A DNA stretch of 64,000 nt from Bin87 sp965115825 (lineage in GTDB: Bacteria; Chloroflexota; Dehalococcoidia; Lucifugimonadales; UBA3495). The position numbers were made by a program, and so were the translations under genes. This document shows, one piece after another, positions 9,120 to 16,788 of the stretch. Each line of letters opens with the position of its first letter. Position 1 is the stretch's first letter. Location of the stretch: the NCBI GenBank assembly GCA_965115825.1, contig OZ220464.1, forward strand, positions 992,001-1,056,000, given 5' to 3'. The notes below the pieces were generated by a model. It ran no database searches and was not told where the DNA came from. It saw nothing but the letters and a program-made list of their open reading frames with translations.

Positions 9120-9344
9120 TTAGCTGGCGCGCTTGACTTCCAGGACTTCGCCCGGGGAGAGGGCGACGCGGCGGACGTTGATGCCCATTTTGAGCATCCA
9201 GTAGCCCAAGGTGGCCTTGCTAACGCCCAGGGTGTCGGCCGTGGCGGTGAGGCCCTGGTCGTTGACCAGTTCCGGCAGCAGTCGCTCCAGGGGGCGGTCG
9301 AATTCCTTTTCTACCCGTGTCATCAGTTTGGTTTTGCGTGCCAT
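9120..9344 (-). CDS. small helix-turn-helix DNA-binding protein
   Basis: A 74-residue basic protein: MARKTKLMTRVEKEF, a linker, then a probable helix-turn-helix in LTATADTLGVSKATLGYWMLKMGI, where GVSKATLGYW reads as the recognition helix. The ATG at 9344 has an excellent AGAGGAGG about 7 nt upstream, so the longer in-frame extension to 9467 is rejected. A consensus -35/-10 promoter lies at 9439-9467. Two TGTAC boxes lie in the leader and nine more follow within 850 bp, suggesting it may bind them and control itself. The fold resembles HTH domains that choose DNA in small transposon- or phage-type regulators. The function is inferred. Confidence 0.7.
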   Translation of the reverse strand: MARKTKLMTRVEKEFDRPLERLLPELVNDQGLTATADTLGVSKATLGYWMLKMGINVRRVALSPGEVLEVKRAS

Positions 9345-9438
9345 AGCGCACCTCCTCTGGTGTACCGATTTGCAATTCGTTGAGATGCTCACCGGTTCCG
9401 TGTACTGCATTTTCCTGCTTATTGCCTGCACTTCGGCA

Positions 9439-9467
9439 AAGTTAGCAAAATTCATAGCCAGTGTCAA
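9439..9467 (-). promoter_or_regulatory. promoter for the small HTH regulator
   Basis: Reading leftward, consensus TTGACA (9467-9462), a 17-bp spacer and TAACTT (9444-9439) predict a leader of about 90 nt before the ATG at 9344. TGTAC boxes at 9401-9405 and 9361-9365 fall inside this leader. Confidence 0.6.
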
Positions 9468-9482
9468 GACGTAGCCTAAAAA

Positions 9483-9514
9483 GTTCTTGAAGTTTTTTTA
9501 TAAACTTTTAGAAC
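9483..9514. promoter_or_regulatory. AT-rich inverted repeat upstream of the HTH gene
   Basis: GTTCT..AAGTTT mirrors AAACTT..AGAAC around a run of Ts, in an AT-rich island quite unlike the surrounding GC-rich DNA. It could be a terminator for either strand, an operator or the end of an integrated element. Confidence 0.4.
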
Positions 9515-10253
9515 GCCCCTGACACGCGGTTATTTTCCCATACCGCCCAGTCTCCTGCTAGCGAATGGAAAACGGCTTTTGGGCAATTTTGACCGTTTGG
9601 AGGAACTTCAATTCGCTGGGCCGGAGTGGGGGAAGGGGATGGGGCGGCTTCGGGCCGGGCGCCTCGCGGCCTGGGGGAGGCCCGGCGGCGATGTCCGGTT
9701 CAGCTTGCATCGCGCCGGCGGGGGCGCCGGGGGATGACGCGCTGTGGGAGTTGAGGACGTTCGCCTGCGTTGCATGTCGAAATTGGGCGTCCGGATGGCG
9801 GCGGGAGTGTACCGGCAGTCGGGTCAGGGGGCGATGTACTGCATATTCGGGGGGTGTACTGCTGCAATTCGGGCGGCTGTCGTCGTGGGATGGGGTAGCA
9901 AGTGCAGTACATTTCAATACCGGGGCGACGCGCTGCCCGGAGGGTCGGCTTGGCGTTGGGTTCGTGTACGGAATTGCGTGTAACGCTGTGCGTTCTTTAG
10001 TACACTTTGCGACGGCTTTGATACACGATGCTACACGTACGCATTGCGGTTCGCTGGATTTGGAATGTACTGAAGGTACACGGCGATGTTGGCGGCGCAG
10101 GTGTGGATGGCGGCGTTACATTTATCCGTTACACGCGGCGGAGCGCATTGGGTTATCGGGGCGTACATTGCCGCTTCTGTTGACACTGGGCAGGTGGTTG
10201 CCTAACCTGCTGGGGAGATTTTTCGCTTATCACAGCCGACGGAGGATCCTATT

Positions 10254-11222
10254 GTGAAGGTCCCAACGCTGCGCGACGTTTATCAGGCGCGCGCCACTAT
10301 CAGCTCCTACATAGACCGCACTCCGCTGATTTACTCTGCGGGCATCAGCGAAGCGCTGGGGGCAGAAGCGTATCTCAAGCACGAAGAGCATCTGCCGCTG
10401 GGGGCGTTCAAGGCGCGCGGGGGGATCAACTTGCTGGCCGGTATGTCTGAGGAGGAGCGGGCGCGGGGGATTATTACGGCCAGCAGCGGCAATCACGGCC
10501 AGTCCATCGCCAGCGCGTGCCGGATATTTGGGGCGCGGGCACTGATTGGGCTGCCGGTGGACGCCAATCCGAATAAGGTTGCGGCGATGGAGGCGCTGGG
10601 GGCGCAGCTGGTCTTTCACGGGGCGAACTTTGATGAGGCGCGGGAGCATTGCGAACGGCTGGCGGAGGAGGAGGGTTACCGCTATGTGCATCCGGCGAAC
10701 GAGCCGGCTCTGGTTGCGGGGGTTGCCACCGCCAGTTTGGAGATTATTGAGGATCTGCCGGACGTGGAAGTCATGATGCTTCCCGTGGGAGGGGGGAGCG
10801 GCATATCGGGGGCGTGCGTTGTTGCCGGGGCGGTGAATCCGGCCATCCGGGTTGTGGGGGTGCAGTCGGAGGCGGCGCCGGCAGCTTATCTGTCGTGGCA
10901 GCAGGGTCAACTGGCGGCGGCGCCGATGGGAACCTGGGTTGAGGGCACGGCCACTGCCGTCGGCTATGAGCTGCCGCAGCGGATAATGCGCCATCGCCTG
11001 CACGACTTTGCGCTGGTGAGCGACGATGACGTAAGGAGGGCGGTGGCGATGCTGGTGGAGAAGGCGCATACCCTGGCGGAAGGGGCCGGGGCTACGGCGC
11101 TGGCCGGCGCGGTCAGGCATCCCGAGCTGGTACGGGACAAGAAGGTTGCGATCACGGTGAGCGGGGCCAACATTACGCTTGCCCAGCTGCGCGACTGCAT
11201 AGACCAGTATCTTAAGGGTTGA
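10254..11222 (+). CDS. threonine/serine dehydratase-like PLP enzyme
   Basis: A 322-residue fold-type II PLP enzyme. The Schiff-base lysine is K53 in LGAFKARGG, the substrate loop is SSGNHGQS (78-84), and the phosphate-binding glycine loop is PVGGGSGISG (177-186). C-terminal SGAN closes the active site. There is no C-terminal ACT domain, so it resembles the catabolic threonine dehydratase/serine racemase group, not allosteric IlvA. The GTG start is chosen because GGAGG lies 8 nt upstream. Its TGA overlaps the leftward AIR-synthase-like gene by 11 bp, tail to tail. The DNA just upstream holds the TGTAC box cluster, hinting at specific regulation. Confidence 0.85.
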   Translation: MKVPTLRDVYQARATISSYIDRTPLIYSAGISEALGAEAYLKHEEHLPLGAFKARGGINLLAGMSEEERARGIITASSGNHGQSIASACRIFGARALIGLPVDANPNKVAAMEALGAQLVFHGANFDEAREHCERLAEEEGYRYVHPANEPALVAGVATASLEIIEDLPDVEVMMLPVGGGSGISGACVVAGAVNPAIRVVGVQSEAAPAAYLSWQQGQLAAAPMGTWVEGTATAVGYELPQRIMRHRLHDFALVSDDDVRRAVAMLVEKAHTLAEGAGATALAGAVRHPELVRDKKVAITVSGANITLAQLRDCIDQYLKG

Positions 11223-12240
11223 ACTGATGCGGGCGGCTCTCAAAATACCGGGCCAACTCGTCTCTGGGGAACTGCGGCATTGGCCGCTCTCCGGTACGGT
11301 CAATGAGCCAGAGGCCGAGTTCGGCATCAATCATCTGCCCGATTTCCCATCCGTTGACACCGATACGGTCGAGGGCGCGCAAGGCTTGGGGGACTTCCGA
11401 GGCTGGCATTGTGGCCACCAGGGCGCCTGAACCAATCAGCCCGAGGGGGTTGATGTCCAGGGCGGCGCAGATTGCCTGGCACTCGGGCAATACCGGGGCG
11501 CTCTCGGCTTCCAGGACTACGCCCAGTCCGGAGGCGGCGGCGACTTCGCGGAGGGCGGTGACGATGCCACCTTCGGTGACGTCGTGGAGGCTGTGCAAGT
11601 TGACGGCTTCACATAAGGCCTGGGCGGCGGCGACTACGCTGATGCCGGGCGCGGTGAGGTATTGGGCGGCTTGGGCGATGAGGGCCGGGGGCACGCCGGC
11701 GGCGCGGAGGTCGGGGGCGCACTCGTTGGCGAGTATCGCGGTTCCTTCGATGGCCAGTCCGGTGGTGAGAATGAGGCTGTCGCCATCCTGGGCGCCGGCG
11801 GTTGAGATCAATTTGCCGGGCTGGGTCAGCTCGCCGAGCATAGTACCGGCGACGATGGGGCGGTGGATGCCGGCGGTGACTTCCGTGTGGCCGCCGATGA
11901 CGGCTACGTGGAGCTGGCGGCAGGCGTTGGCGATGTCGGCGAAGAGGTTTCGCACCTGGTCGGGGGTGTAGGAGGGGGGCATCAGCACGGTTGGCAGGAA
12001 CCATTTGGGAGCGGCGCCAGTGCAGGCGATGTCGTTGGCATTGACTTGAACTGCGTACCATCCGATGCGCTGGGCGGCGAAGGTAATGGGGTCTGACTTG
12101 GCTACGAGGAGGCGCTCGCCCATAGCGACCACGGCGCAGTCTTCTCCGACTGCCGGGCCTACGAGGACGCGGGGGTCGTGGGTTCGCAAGTCGGAAAGGA
12201 GTTCGTGCATTAGGTCGTGAGGCAATTTTCCGGTTTGCAT
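11212..12240 (-). CDS. AIR synthase-related (HypE/ThiL/PurM superfamily) protein
   Basis: A 342-residue ATP-binding protein of the PurM superfamily. It has VGPAVGEDCAVV near the N-terminus, NANDIACTGAAPKWFLPTVLMP (the ND and glycine-rich ATP segment), IGGHTEVTAGIHRPIVAGTMLG and LHDVTEGGIVTALREVAAAS. These fit HypE-like proteins best. However, HypE ends in a conserved PRIC cysteine, while this protein ends HQFNP, and no hyp genes are nearby, so hydrogenase maturation is unlikely. It probably phosphorylates or activates an unknown small substrate. GGAG precedes the ATG. The first copy of the dispersed 47-bp repeat starts about 10 bp upstream of the start codon. Confidence 0.8.
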   Translation of the reverse strand: MQTGKLPHDLMHELLSDLRTHDPRVLVGPAVGEDCAVVAMGERLLVAKSDPITFAAQRIGWYAVQVNANDIACTGAAPKWFLPTVLMPPSYTPDQVRNLFADIANACRQLHVAVIGGHTEVTAGIHRPIVAGTMLGELTQPGKLISTAGAQDGDSLILTTGLAIEGTAILANECAPDLRAAGVPPALIAQAAQYLTAPGISVVAAAQALCEAVNLHSLHDVTEGGIVTALREVAAASGLGVVLEAESAPVLPECQAICAALDINPLGLIGSGALVATMPASEVPQALRALDRIGVNGWEIGQMIDAELGLWLIDRTGERPMPQFPRDELARYFESRPHQFNP

Positions 12241-12250
12241 GGGGGGCTCC

Positions 12251-12360
12251 GTTGTCAGAATCAGGATTTACCGGATTTTGGGATTTTCAGGATTGGGGTT
12301 GCTCTGGGGTGGTTGTCAGAATCAGGATTTACCGGATTAGGGGATTTTCGGGATTGGGGT
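12251..12360. repeat. dispersed 47-bp repeat, two copies
   Basis: Two tandem copies (about 12251-12300 and 12312-12360) of the unit TGTCAGAATCAGGATTTA-CCGGATTTTGGGATTTTC-AGGATTGGGG. Related copies occur near 14.2-14.6, 19.9-20.2, 23.8-23.9 and 50.0 kb. Confidence 0.8.
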
Positions 12361-12455
12361 TGCTCCGGGGGTGATTGGTTGTGGGCCCGGAGCTTGGGGG
12401 TGGGGTGGTGCGTTGGTGAGTTGCGGTGGTTTGGGTGGTGGGTTTTGGGTTTGGG

Positions 12456-13715
12456 TTAGATGCGGAGGGGTAGGGGGGTGGGTAGTTTGATGTGGAAGGT
12501 CTTTTCCAGGGCCCTCCGCCAGAGGGGGGAGAGGGTGATGAAGGCTGAGTTGGTGGTTATTTTGCGCGGCTTGGGGTGGCAGTAGCAGGGTACCGGTTCC
12601 TGACGTAAGAACTCGTAGTGGCCGTGAGGGTCGGTTTTGGCGGCCAGTTCGTTGGGGAGGCGGAAGTGGCTGCGGATTTTGGCGAAGTTGGGGAGGTTGG
12701 TGATGTCGCGGACGGAGTAGAATGTGGGAGGGGTGATTTCGTGGGGTTTGCGGAGGTAGCGTTGGGTGGGACGGACGGGTAGGGGTTGTCCGGCGATGAT
12801 GGCGTTGGCGGCTTTGAGGAAGGCGGCGGCGCGACGGCGGAGGCGGGTCAGGGATGTGAAGGCGTTGCGTTGGTGGTGGGTTTGCTGGCGGGTGGGTTGC
12901 GTTTGGGTGTCGTTGATGTGGGTGACGTTTTGGCGGCGGCGGGTGTTGCCGTCGTTGTTGGCCTTGGTGGCGTCGATATGGGTGGTGTTCTGGCGGCGGC
13001 GGGTGTTGCCGTCGTTGTTGGCCTTGGTGGCGTCGATATGGGTGGCGTTCTGGCGGCGGTTGGTTTGGCCGTCGTTGTTGGCGTGGGCGGCGTCGCTGTG
13101 GGTGGCGTTCTGGTGGCGGTGGGTGTTGCCGTGGCTGGTGGCGTCGCTGTTTTGGCGGCGGCGGGTGTTAGCGTGGCTGGTGGCGAGGGTGGCGTCGATG
13201 TGGGTGACGTTTTGGCGGCAGTTGGTGTTGCCGTGGGTGTTGACTTGGGTAGCGTCGATATGGGTGGTGTTCTGGCGGCGGCGGGTTTTCCCGTCGCTGC
13301 TGGCTTGGGTAGCGTCGATATGGGTGGCGTTCTGGCGGCGGTGGGTGTTGGCGTGGCTGGTGGGTTGGGTGGGTTGGCCTTGGCCGGTTGCGTGGGTGGT
13401 GTGGTGTTTGGATTTGGGTAGGTGGGGGGAGTTGTAGATTTCGCGGAAGGTTTTGACGTGGGACCGGCTGAAGTCTCCGTCTCTGACGTACCATCTGAGG
13501 ACGTTTTCCATTTGGCGGGGGGAACGATGCCAGAGGGGACGGTTTTCGGCCAGGGCCGTGGCGGAGTGGGATAGGCAGCGGGCGATGGCCTGGATGGCGC
13601 GCTCGATGTTGCCTTCGGCGATGTTGGTTTGGGCGTGTTTGAGGAACCGGTCGGCGCAGCTTTGGTGGCGCGCGATGGTTTCCGGGTCGATGGTATCCCG
13701 GTAGATGGTTTCCAT
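12456..13715 (-). CDS. unknown protein with 20-residue His/Asn/Arg-rich tandem repeats
   Basis: No family is recognised. Of 419 residues, the N-terminal ~100 look like a helical domain (ARHQSCADRFLKHAQ to SHVKTFREIYNS). The middle (about 118-290) holds around eight 20-residue repeats of the type THIDATxxxxxGNTxRRQN, very basic and polar. The C-terminal ~130 residues are unique and end with two cysteines in CYCHPKP followed by a basic tail. The DNA period is 60 bp, which keeps the frame. AGGAGG lies 11 nt before the ATG. The opposite strand is also open through the repeat, but only this strand has a proper start and non-repetitive flanking domains. It may bind nucleic acid, given the charge; this is a guess. 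Confidence 0.6.
   Translation of the reverse strand: METIYRDTIDPETIARHQSCADRFLKHAQTNIAEGNIERAIQAIARCLSHSATALAENRPLWHRSPRQMENVLRWYVRDGDFSRSHVKTFREIYNSPHLPKSKHHTTHATGQGQPTQPTSHANTHRRQNATHIDATQASSDGKTRRRQNTTHIDATQVNTHGNTNCRQNVTHIDATLATSHANTRRRQNSDATSHGNTHRHQNATHSDAAHANNDGQTNRRQNATHIDATKANNDGNTRRRQNTTHIDATKANNDGNTRRRQNVTHINDTQTQPTRQQTHHQRNAFTSLTRLRRRAAAFLKAANAIIAGQPLPVRPTQRYLRKPHEITPPTFYSVRDITNLPNFAKIRSHFRLPNELAAKTDPHGHYEFLRQEPVPCYCHPKPRKITTNSAFITLSPLWRRALEKTFHIKLPTPLPLRI
12911..13360. repeat. 60-bp in-frame tandem repeat within the repeat protein
   Basis: About seven to eight units at 60-bp spacing (for example 12911 and 12971), each carrying a GTCGATATGGGTGGCGTTCT-like core. One unit near 13140 is shortened to about 42 bp. 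Confidence 0.75.
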
Positions 13716-14185
13716 GGGCTGGGTGGCCTCCTGGTTGGGTTGGTGGTGGTTGGTGTTGTTGTTGGTTTGGTTGGTTGGGGTTCGTGGGGGTTCGGGATGT
13801 CGGCGCTACGGTCTGAGAGCGTGGCTTGCTATTTACGTCCTAGTCTTGCGCGTGCTGACGGCTGCTTGGGCAGTGGTCGTCCTCGCGCAGCGGTGGTGAC
13901 GCCCGCCGTGCTGGGTGCGCCAGCCGGGTAATGTGACCGACCTCCGGCGCACCTACAGTGGTGCAATGGATCCGACGTGCCGCAAAGTACTGGTTGCGGC
14001 GGATTAGACCGTGTTATCCTGAACCCCGTTGAACTCTTGTTTTAGCCTCCTGGCTGGATTTTGGCGTCGGGCGGTGTCCTGGCCTGTGCACTGGGCTGGG
14101 ACGGGTATCCGACGGTTCTCGAGGGGCCGTTGGATTAGCCTGACGGGGGTATTATAGCGCACTGGCGTGCGTGGTGCAATAGGGG
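13716..14185. other. gene-free stretch
   Basis: No convincing ORF, RNA gene or repeat is seen. A GGTTGG-rich run (13720-13800) lies directly upstream of the repeat protein's ATG, and GTATTATAGCGC near 14150 resembles a -10 element without a clear -35. Confidence 0.4.
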
Positions 14186-14570
14186 GTTGTCAGAATCAGG
14201 ATTTACGGGATTTTGGGATTTTCAGGATGGGGCTGTGGTGTGGAGGTGGCTGCGGTGTCGGGATTGGGATGGCGGTTGCGGGTTTTGGCGGGTGTCGGTG
14301 GGAGGGGGTTGGGTTGTGATGCGGGGGGGGTTCAGAAGCGGGATTTACTGGGCTTTGGGATTTACAGGATGGGGTTGCGGGTTGTGGTGCGGAGTGTGGG
14401 TTGTGGTGCGGAGTGTGGGTTGTGGTGTTGGAGTGGGGGATGGTGGTTGGGTGGCGGGTTTGGCGGTGGGGGTTTGTCAGAATCGGGATTTACGGGATTT
14501 TGGGATTTTCAGGATGGGGTTGGGTTGCGATGTGAGGCGCTGTCAGAATGGGGATTTGTGGATTGGGGGT
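14186..14570. repeat. cluster of dispersed 47-bp repeats
   Basis: Three or four degenerate copies begin at about 14186, 14330, 14472 and, partially, 14541. They are separated by G/T-rich DNA that itself contains a short tandem duplication (GGTTGTGGTGCGGAGTGTG near 14390-14420). Confidence 0.7.
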
Positions 14571-14711
14571 TGCGCTGCTAGGGGCGTGGGTTGCAGCTTT
14601 TGCCGGAACTGTGGAGGGGGCGGGATGACGGTGTGAGGGGGCGAGGGTGTGGAGATGGCTGGGGAATACGGGAGTGGTGGGGGCCGTTGGGGAGGCGCTG
14701 GGTCTCCGGCT

Positions 14712-14842
14712 GAGGCGCTTGCAAGACGGCGTGGCAATCATCGGGCAGGGCGCGTCAAGCCGGTGGTTGCTACACAGCAGAGCATCGGACGCCGCGTAAC
14801 GTTGCGGTGCAAGCGGCGAAAAGGAGCGTTTTGCATAGGTCT
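14712..14842 (-). mobile_element. MITE-like element, copy 1 (inverted orientation)
   Basis: About 131 bp, with ends GAGGCGCTTGCAAGACGG and GCGTTTTGCATAGGTCTC that are imperfect inverted repeats. Its interior (GGCAATCATCGGGCAGGGCG, then CAGCAGAGCATCGGACG) matches the reverse complement of the elements at 24009 and 27880. A 17-bp direct repeat, GGTCTCCGGCTGAGGCG, sits at 14701-14717 and 14838-14854 across its two ends. It encodes no protein. Confidence 0.65.
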
Positions 14843-14848
14843 CCGGCT

Positions 14849-15460
14849 GAGGCGATTTTGCTACTGGGATTCCGGCGGGTATTCAGCAGGAGAAGACTGC
14901 TTCCGTGACGGGGCACGTAATCCGTTGCGTCGCCGGACGCTTTCTGCCATCGGCAGGTCGGATCGCGATTAGCGAAATTGGCTAATGAGCGGGGAGGGTT
15001 GGTTGTGCTGGGGGGATGGTAGTGGGAATCCAGGCTTTCGTGGTCATGAGCCGAGGCGATTTTGCTACTGGGATTCCGGCGGGTATTCAGCAGGAGAAGA
15101 CTGCTTCCGTGACGGGGCACGTAATCCGTTGCGTCGCCGGACGCTTTCTGCCATCGGCAGGTCGTATCGCGATTAGCGAAATTGGCTAATGAGCGGAGAG
15201 GGTTGGTTGTGCTGGGGGGATGGTAGTGGGAATCCAGGCTTTCGTGGTCATGAGCCGAGGCGATTTTGCTACTGGGATTCCGGCGGGCATTCAGCAGGAG
15301 AAGACTGCTTCCGTGACGGGGCACGTAATCCGTTGCGTCGCCGGACGCTTTCTGCCATCGGCAGGTCGTATCGCGATTAGCGAAATTGGCTAATGAGCGG
15401 GGAGGGCTGGTTGCGTTGGGGGGATGGTAGTAGGAATCCAGGCTTTCGCGGTCATGAGCC
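14849..15460. repeat. 204-bp tandem repeat, three exact-length copies
   Basis: Units start at 14849, 15053 and 15257, almost identical, then collapse into a short partial fourth unit after 15460. Since 204 is a multiple of three, each unit has short open frames on both strands, but none has a credible ribosome-binding site or family. It lies between MITE copy 1 and the tRNA-Glu promoter. Confidence 0.9.
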
Positions 15461-15471
15461 GGGAGGGTTGG

Positions 15472-15499
15472 TTGCGTTGGGGGGATGGTCTGCTATAAT
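15472..15499 (+). promoter_or_regulatory. promoter of the tRNA-Glu gene
   Basis: TTGCGT (15472-15477), a 16-bp spacer and perfect TATAAT (15494-15499) lie 30 bp before the mature tRNA 5' end. Confidence 0.7.
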
Positions 15500-15529
15500 G
15501 GGGGGGTTCCGGTGGTTTTCGCCGGTTGA

Positions 15530-15606
15530 GGCGCATTCGTCTAGCGGCCCAGGACACCGCCCTCTCAAGGCGGAGATCAGGGGTTCGAATCCCCTATGCG
15601 CCACCA
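15530..15606 (+). tRNA. tRNA-Glu (CTC)
   Basis: Full cloverleaf: acceptor GGCGCAT/ATGCGCC, anticodon stem CCGCC/GGCGG with loop CTCTCAA (anticodon CTC, reads GAG), and T-loop GGTTCGAATCC. The 3' CCA is encoded (15604-15606). It has its own promoter. Confidence 0.95.
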
Positions 15607-15837
15607 TTGGTTTTTTCGCCGGCGCGGACGATGAGCTGCGTCGGCGGTTTTACATTGGCCGGTGGGATGCGGGTCGGCGGGCTAGGTTTGACTTTTTTGC
15701 GTTGCTGGCGCGCGGGGTTGGGCATGGGTGATATTGGCCGGTGGGATGCGGGTCGGCTATGGGCTGACGTTGACATCTTCGCCGGCGCGGACGATTAGTT
15801 GCGTTGGCGGTTTCTGCCGGCCGGCGGGAGGCGGGTC
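15607..15837. repeat. degenerate direct duplication between tRNA-Glu and the transporter
   Basis: A block of about 60 bp beginning CGCCGGCGCGGACGAT is seen near 15617 and again near 15780. A TTGGCCGGTGGGATGCGGGT block is seen near 15655 and 15735. No gene is present. Confidence 0.55.
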
Positions 15838-16731
15838 GTGGCGCTGGATTCAACGACCGTTTTTGCGCTGCTGCTGGTTCTAGCGTCGGCCGCGGCTCAT
15901 GCTACGTGGAACCTGCTGCTGAAAAGGGCGCGGCAGCAGGAGGTGTTTGCCTGGTGGCTGTCGGCGGTGGCCGTGGCGGGGGCGTTGCCTATTGCTTTGC
16001 CGCTGGCTTTGAAAGGGCCGTTTGACGTGGTGGGGGTGTGGTTCGTGGCGGCTTCGTCGTTGGTTCACATCTGCTATTTTCTGTTTTTAGGGCGGAGTCT
16101 GGCGCGGAGCGACCTTTCGCTGGTTTATCCCATCGCGCGGGGGTTTGGCCCAGGGGTGGTTCCGGGGCTGGCCGTGTTGGCTTTGGGTGAAGAGGTTTCC
16201 CTCGTGGCGTGGGTGGGGGTTGGCGCTATCGTCGTGGGGATCTACACGATGTCCTGGTGGGGGCGGCTAGGCGACCTGACCGGGGCGGGAGCTTTCGCCG
16301 CCAATTTTCCGGGGATTGGCTATGCGCTGCTGACGGGGTTGTGCATTGCGCTGTACACCATCGTTGACAAGCGCGGGGTGGGTCATATACAGCCGTTCCT
16401 GTATCTGTATTTGATGACCTGTGGGGTTGCGGTTGGTTGGCTGCCTTACATAATCCGCAATCACGGGACGGCGGCGGTGATGGAGGAGTGGCGGGCCGGC
16501 CCGTGGGCGATTATCGCGGGGTCGGCGCTGCTGTACGTTGCCTATGGGTTGGTTCTGACGGCGATGTCGGTAACGGACGTCAGCTATGTGGCGCCGGCGC
16601 GGGAAGTGGGGCTTTTGTTTGCGATGGCGCTGGGGGCTTACTGGCTTAAGGAACGCATCGGCGCGGGGCGCATCGCGGGGGCGATTTTGATTGTGGTGGG
16701 GCTGGCGCTAATCAGCCTGTTCCGCGCGTGA
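15838..16731 (+). CDS. EamA/DMT-family transporter
   Basis: A 297-residue integral membrane protein with about ten hydrophobic helices in two repeated halves. It opens LASAAAHATWNLLLKRA, a typical first-helix signature of drug/metabolite transporters, and has a YPIARGFGPGVVPGLAVLALGEE segment and the second-half counterpart YVAPAREVGLLFAMALGAYWLKE. The GTG at 15838 is chosen because GGGAGGCGG lies just upstream; an in-frame TTG at 15799 would add hydrophilic residues. It probably exports a small metabolite. The amidohydrolase begins 57 bp downstream on the same strand, so the two may share a transcript. Confidence 0.85.
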   Translation: MALDSTTVFALLLVLASAAAHATWNLLLKRARQQEVFAWWLSAVAVAGALPIALPLALKGPFDVVGVWFVAASSLVHICYFLFLGRSLARSDLSLVYPIARGFGPGVVPGLAVLALGEEVSLVAWVGVGAIVVGIYTMSWWGRLGDLTGAGAFAANFPGIGYALLTGLCIALYTIVDKRGVGHIQPFLYLYLMTCGVAVGWLPYIIRNHGTAAVMEEWRAGPWAIIAGSALLYVAYGLVLTAMSVTDVSYVAPAREVGLLFAMALGAYWLKERIGAGRIAGAILIVVGLALISLFRA

Positions 16732-16788
16732 TAGAATGGCGCAGTGCGGTGGGGAATCGGGTAAGGAATGGGGATAAGGCGCAATCTT

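Larger units (their letters stand above)
9361..10166. promoter_or_regulatory. cluster of TGTAC boxes in a ~900-bp gene-free stretch
   Basis: TGTAC, or its complement GTACA, occurs at 9361, 9401, 9808, 9835, 9855, 9907, 9965, 10000, 10066, 10076 and 10162: nine of the eleven within 359 bp, where fewer than one is expected by chance. Several extend to GTGTACTGCA or its reverse. At 10066-10080 two boxes face each other (TGTAC, 5 bp, GTACA). No convincing gene is present between 9345 and 10253. The boxes lie between the HTH gene and the dehydratase-like gene, so they are candidate binding sites for the HTH protein. That link is inferred. Confidence 0.5.

Noticed and set aside
9565..10257. 230-codon rightward ORF before the dehydratase gene
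   Set aside because: Composition is improbable (Gly/Arg/Cys-rich), it has no ribosome-binding site, overlaps the dehydratase start and lies over the TGTAC-box cluster.
11212..12240. selenophosphate synthetase (SelD), as a partner of SelA
   Set aside because: Same superfamily, but the SelD N-terminal Cys/Sec-Gly-x-x-x-Lys motif is missing; HypE/AIR-synthase-like motifs fit better.
12766..13437. Rightward ORFs opposite the repeat protein
   Set aside because: They consist only of the antisense of the 60-bp repeat (Trp/Arg/Val runs) and lack flanking unique domains; the leftward frame has start, ribosome-binding site and unique ends.
14849..15460. CRISPR array in the tandem repeat region
   Set aside because: Units are 204 bp and repeated entirely, with no short repeat/unique spacer pattern and no cas genes.
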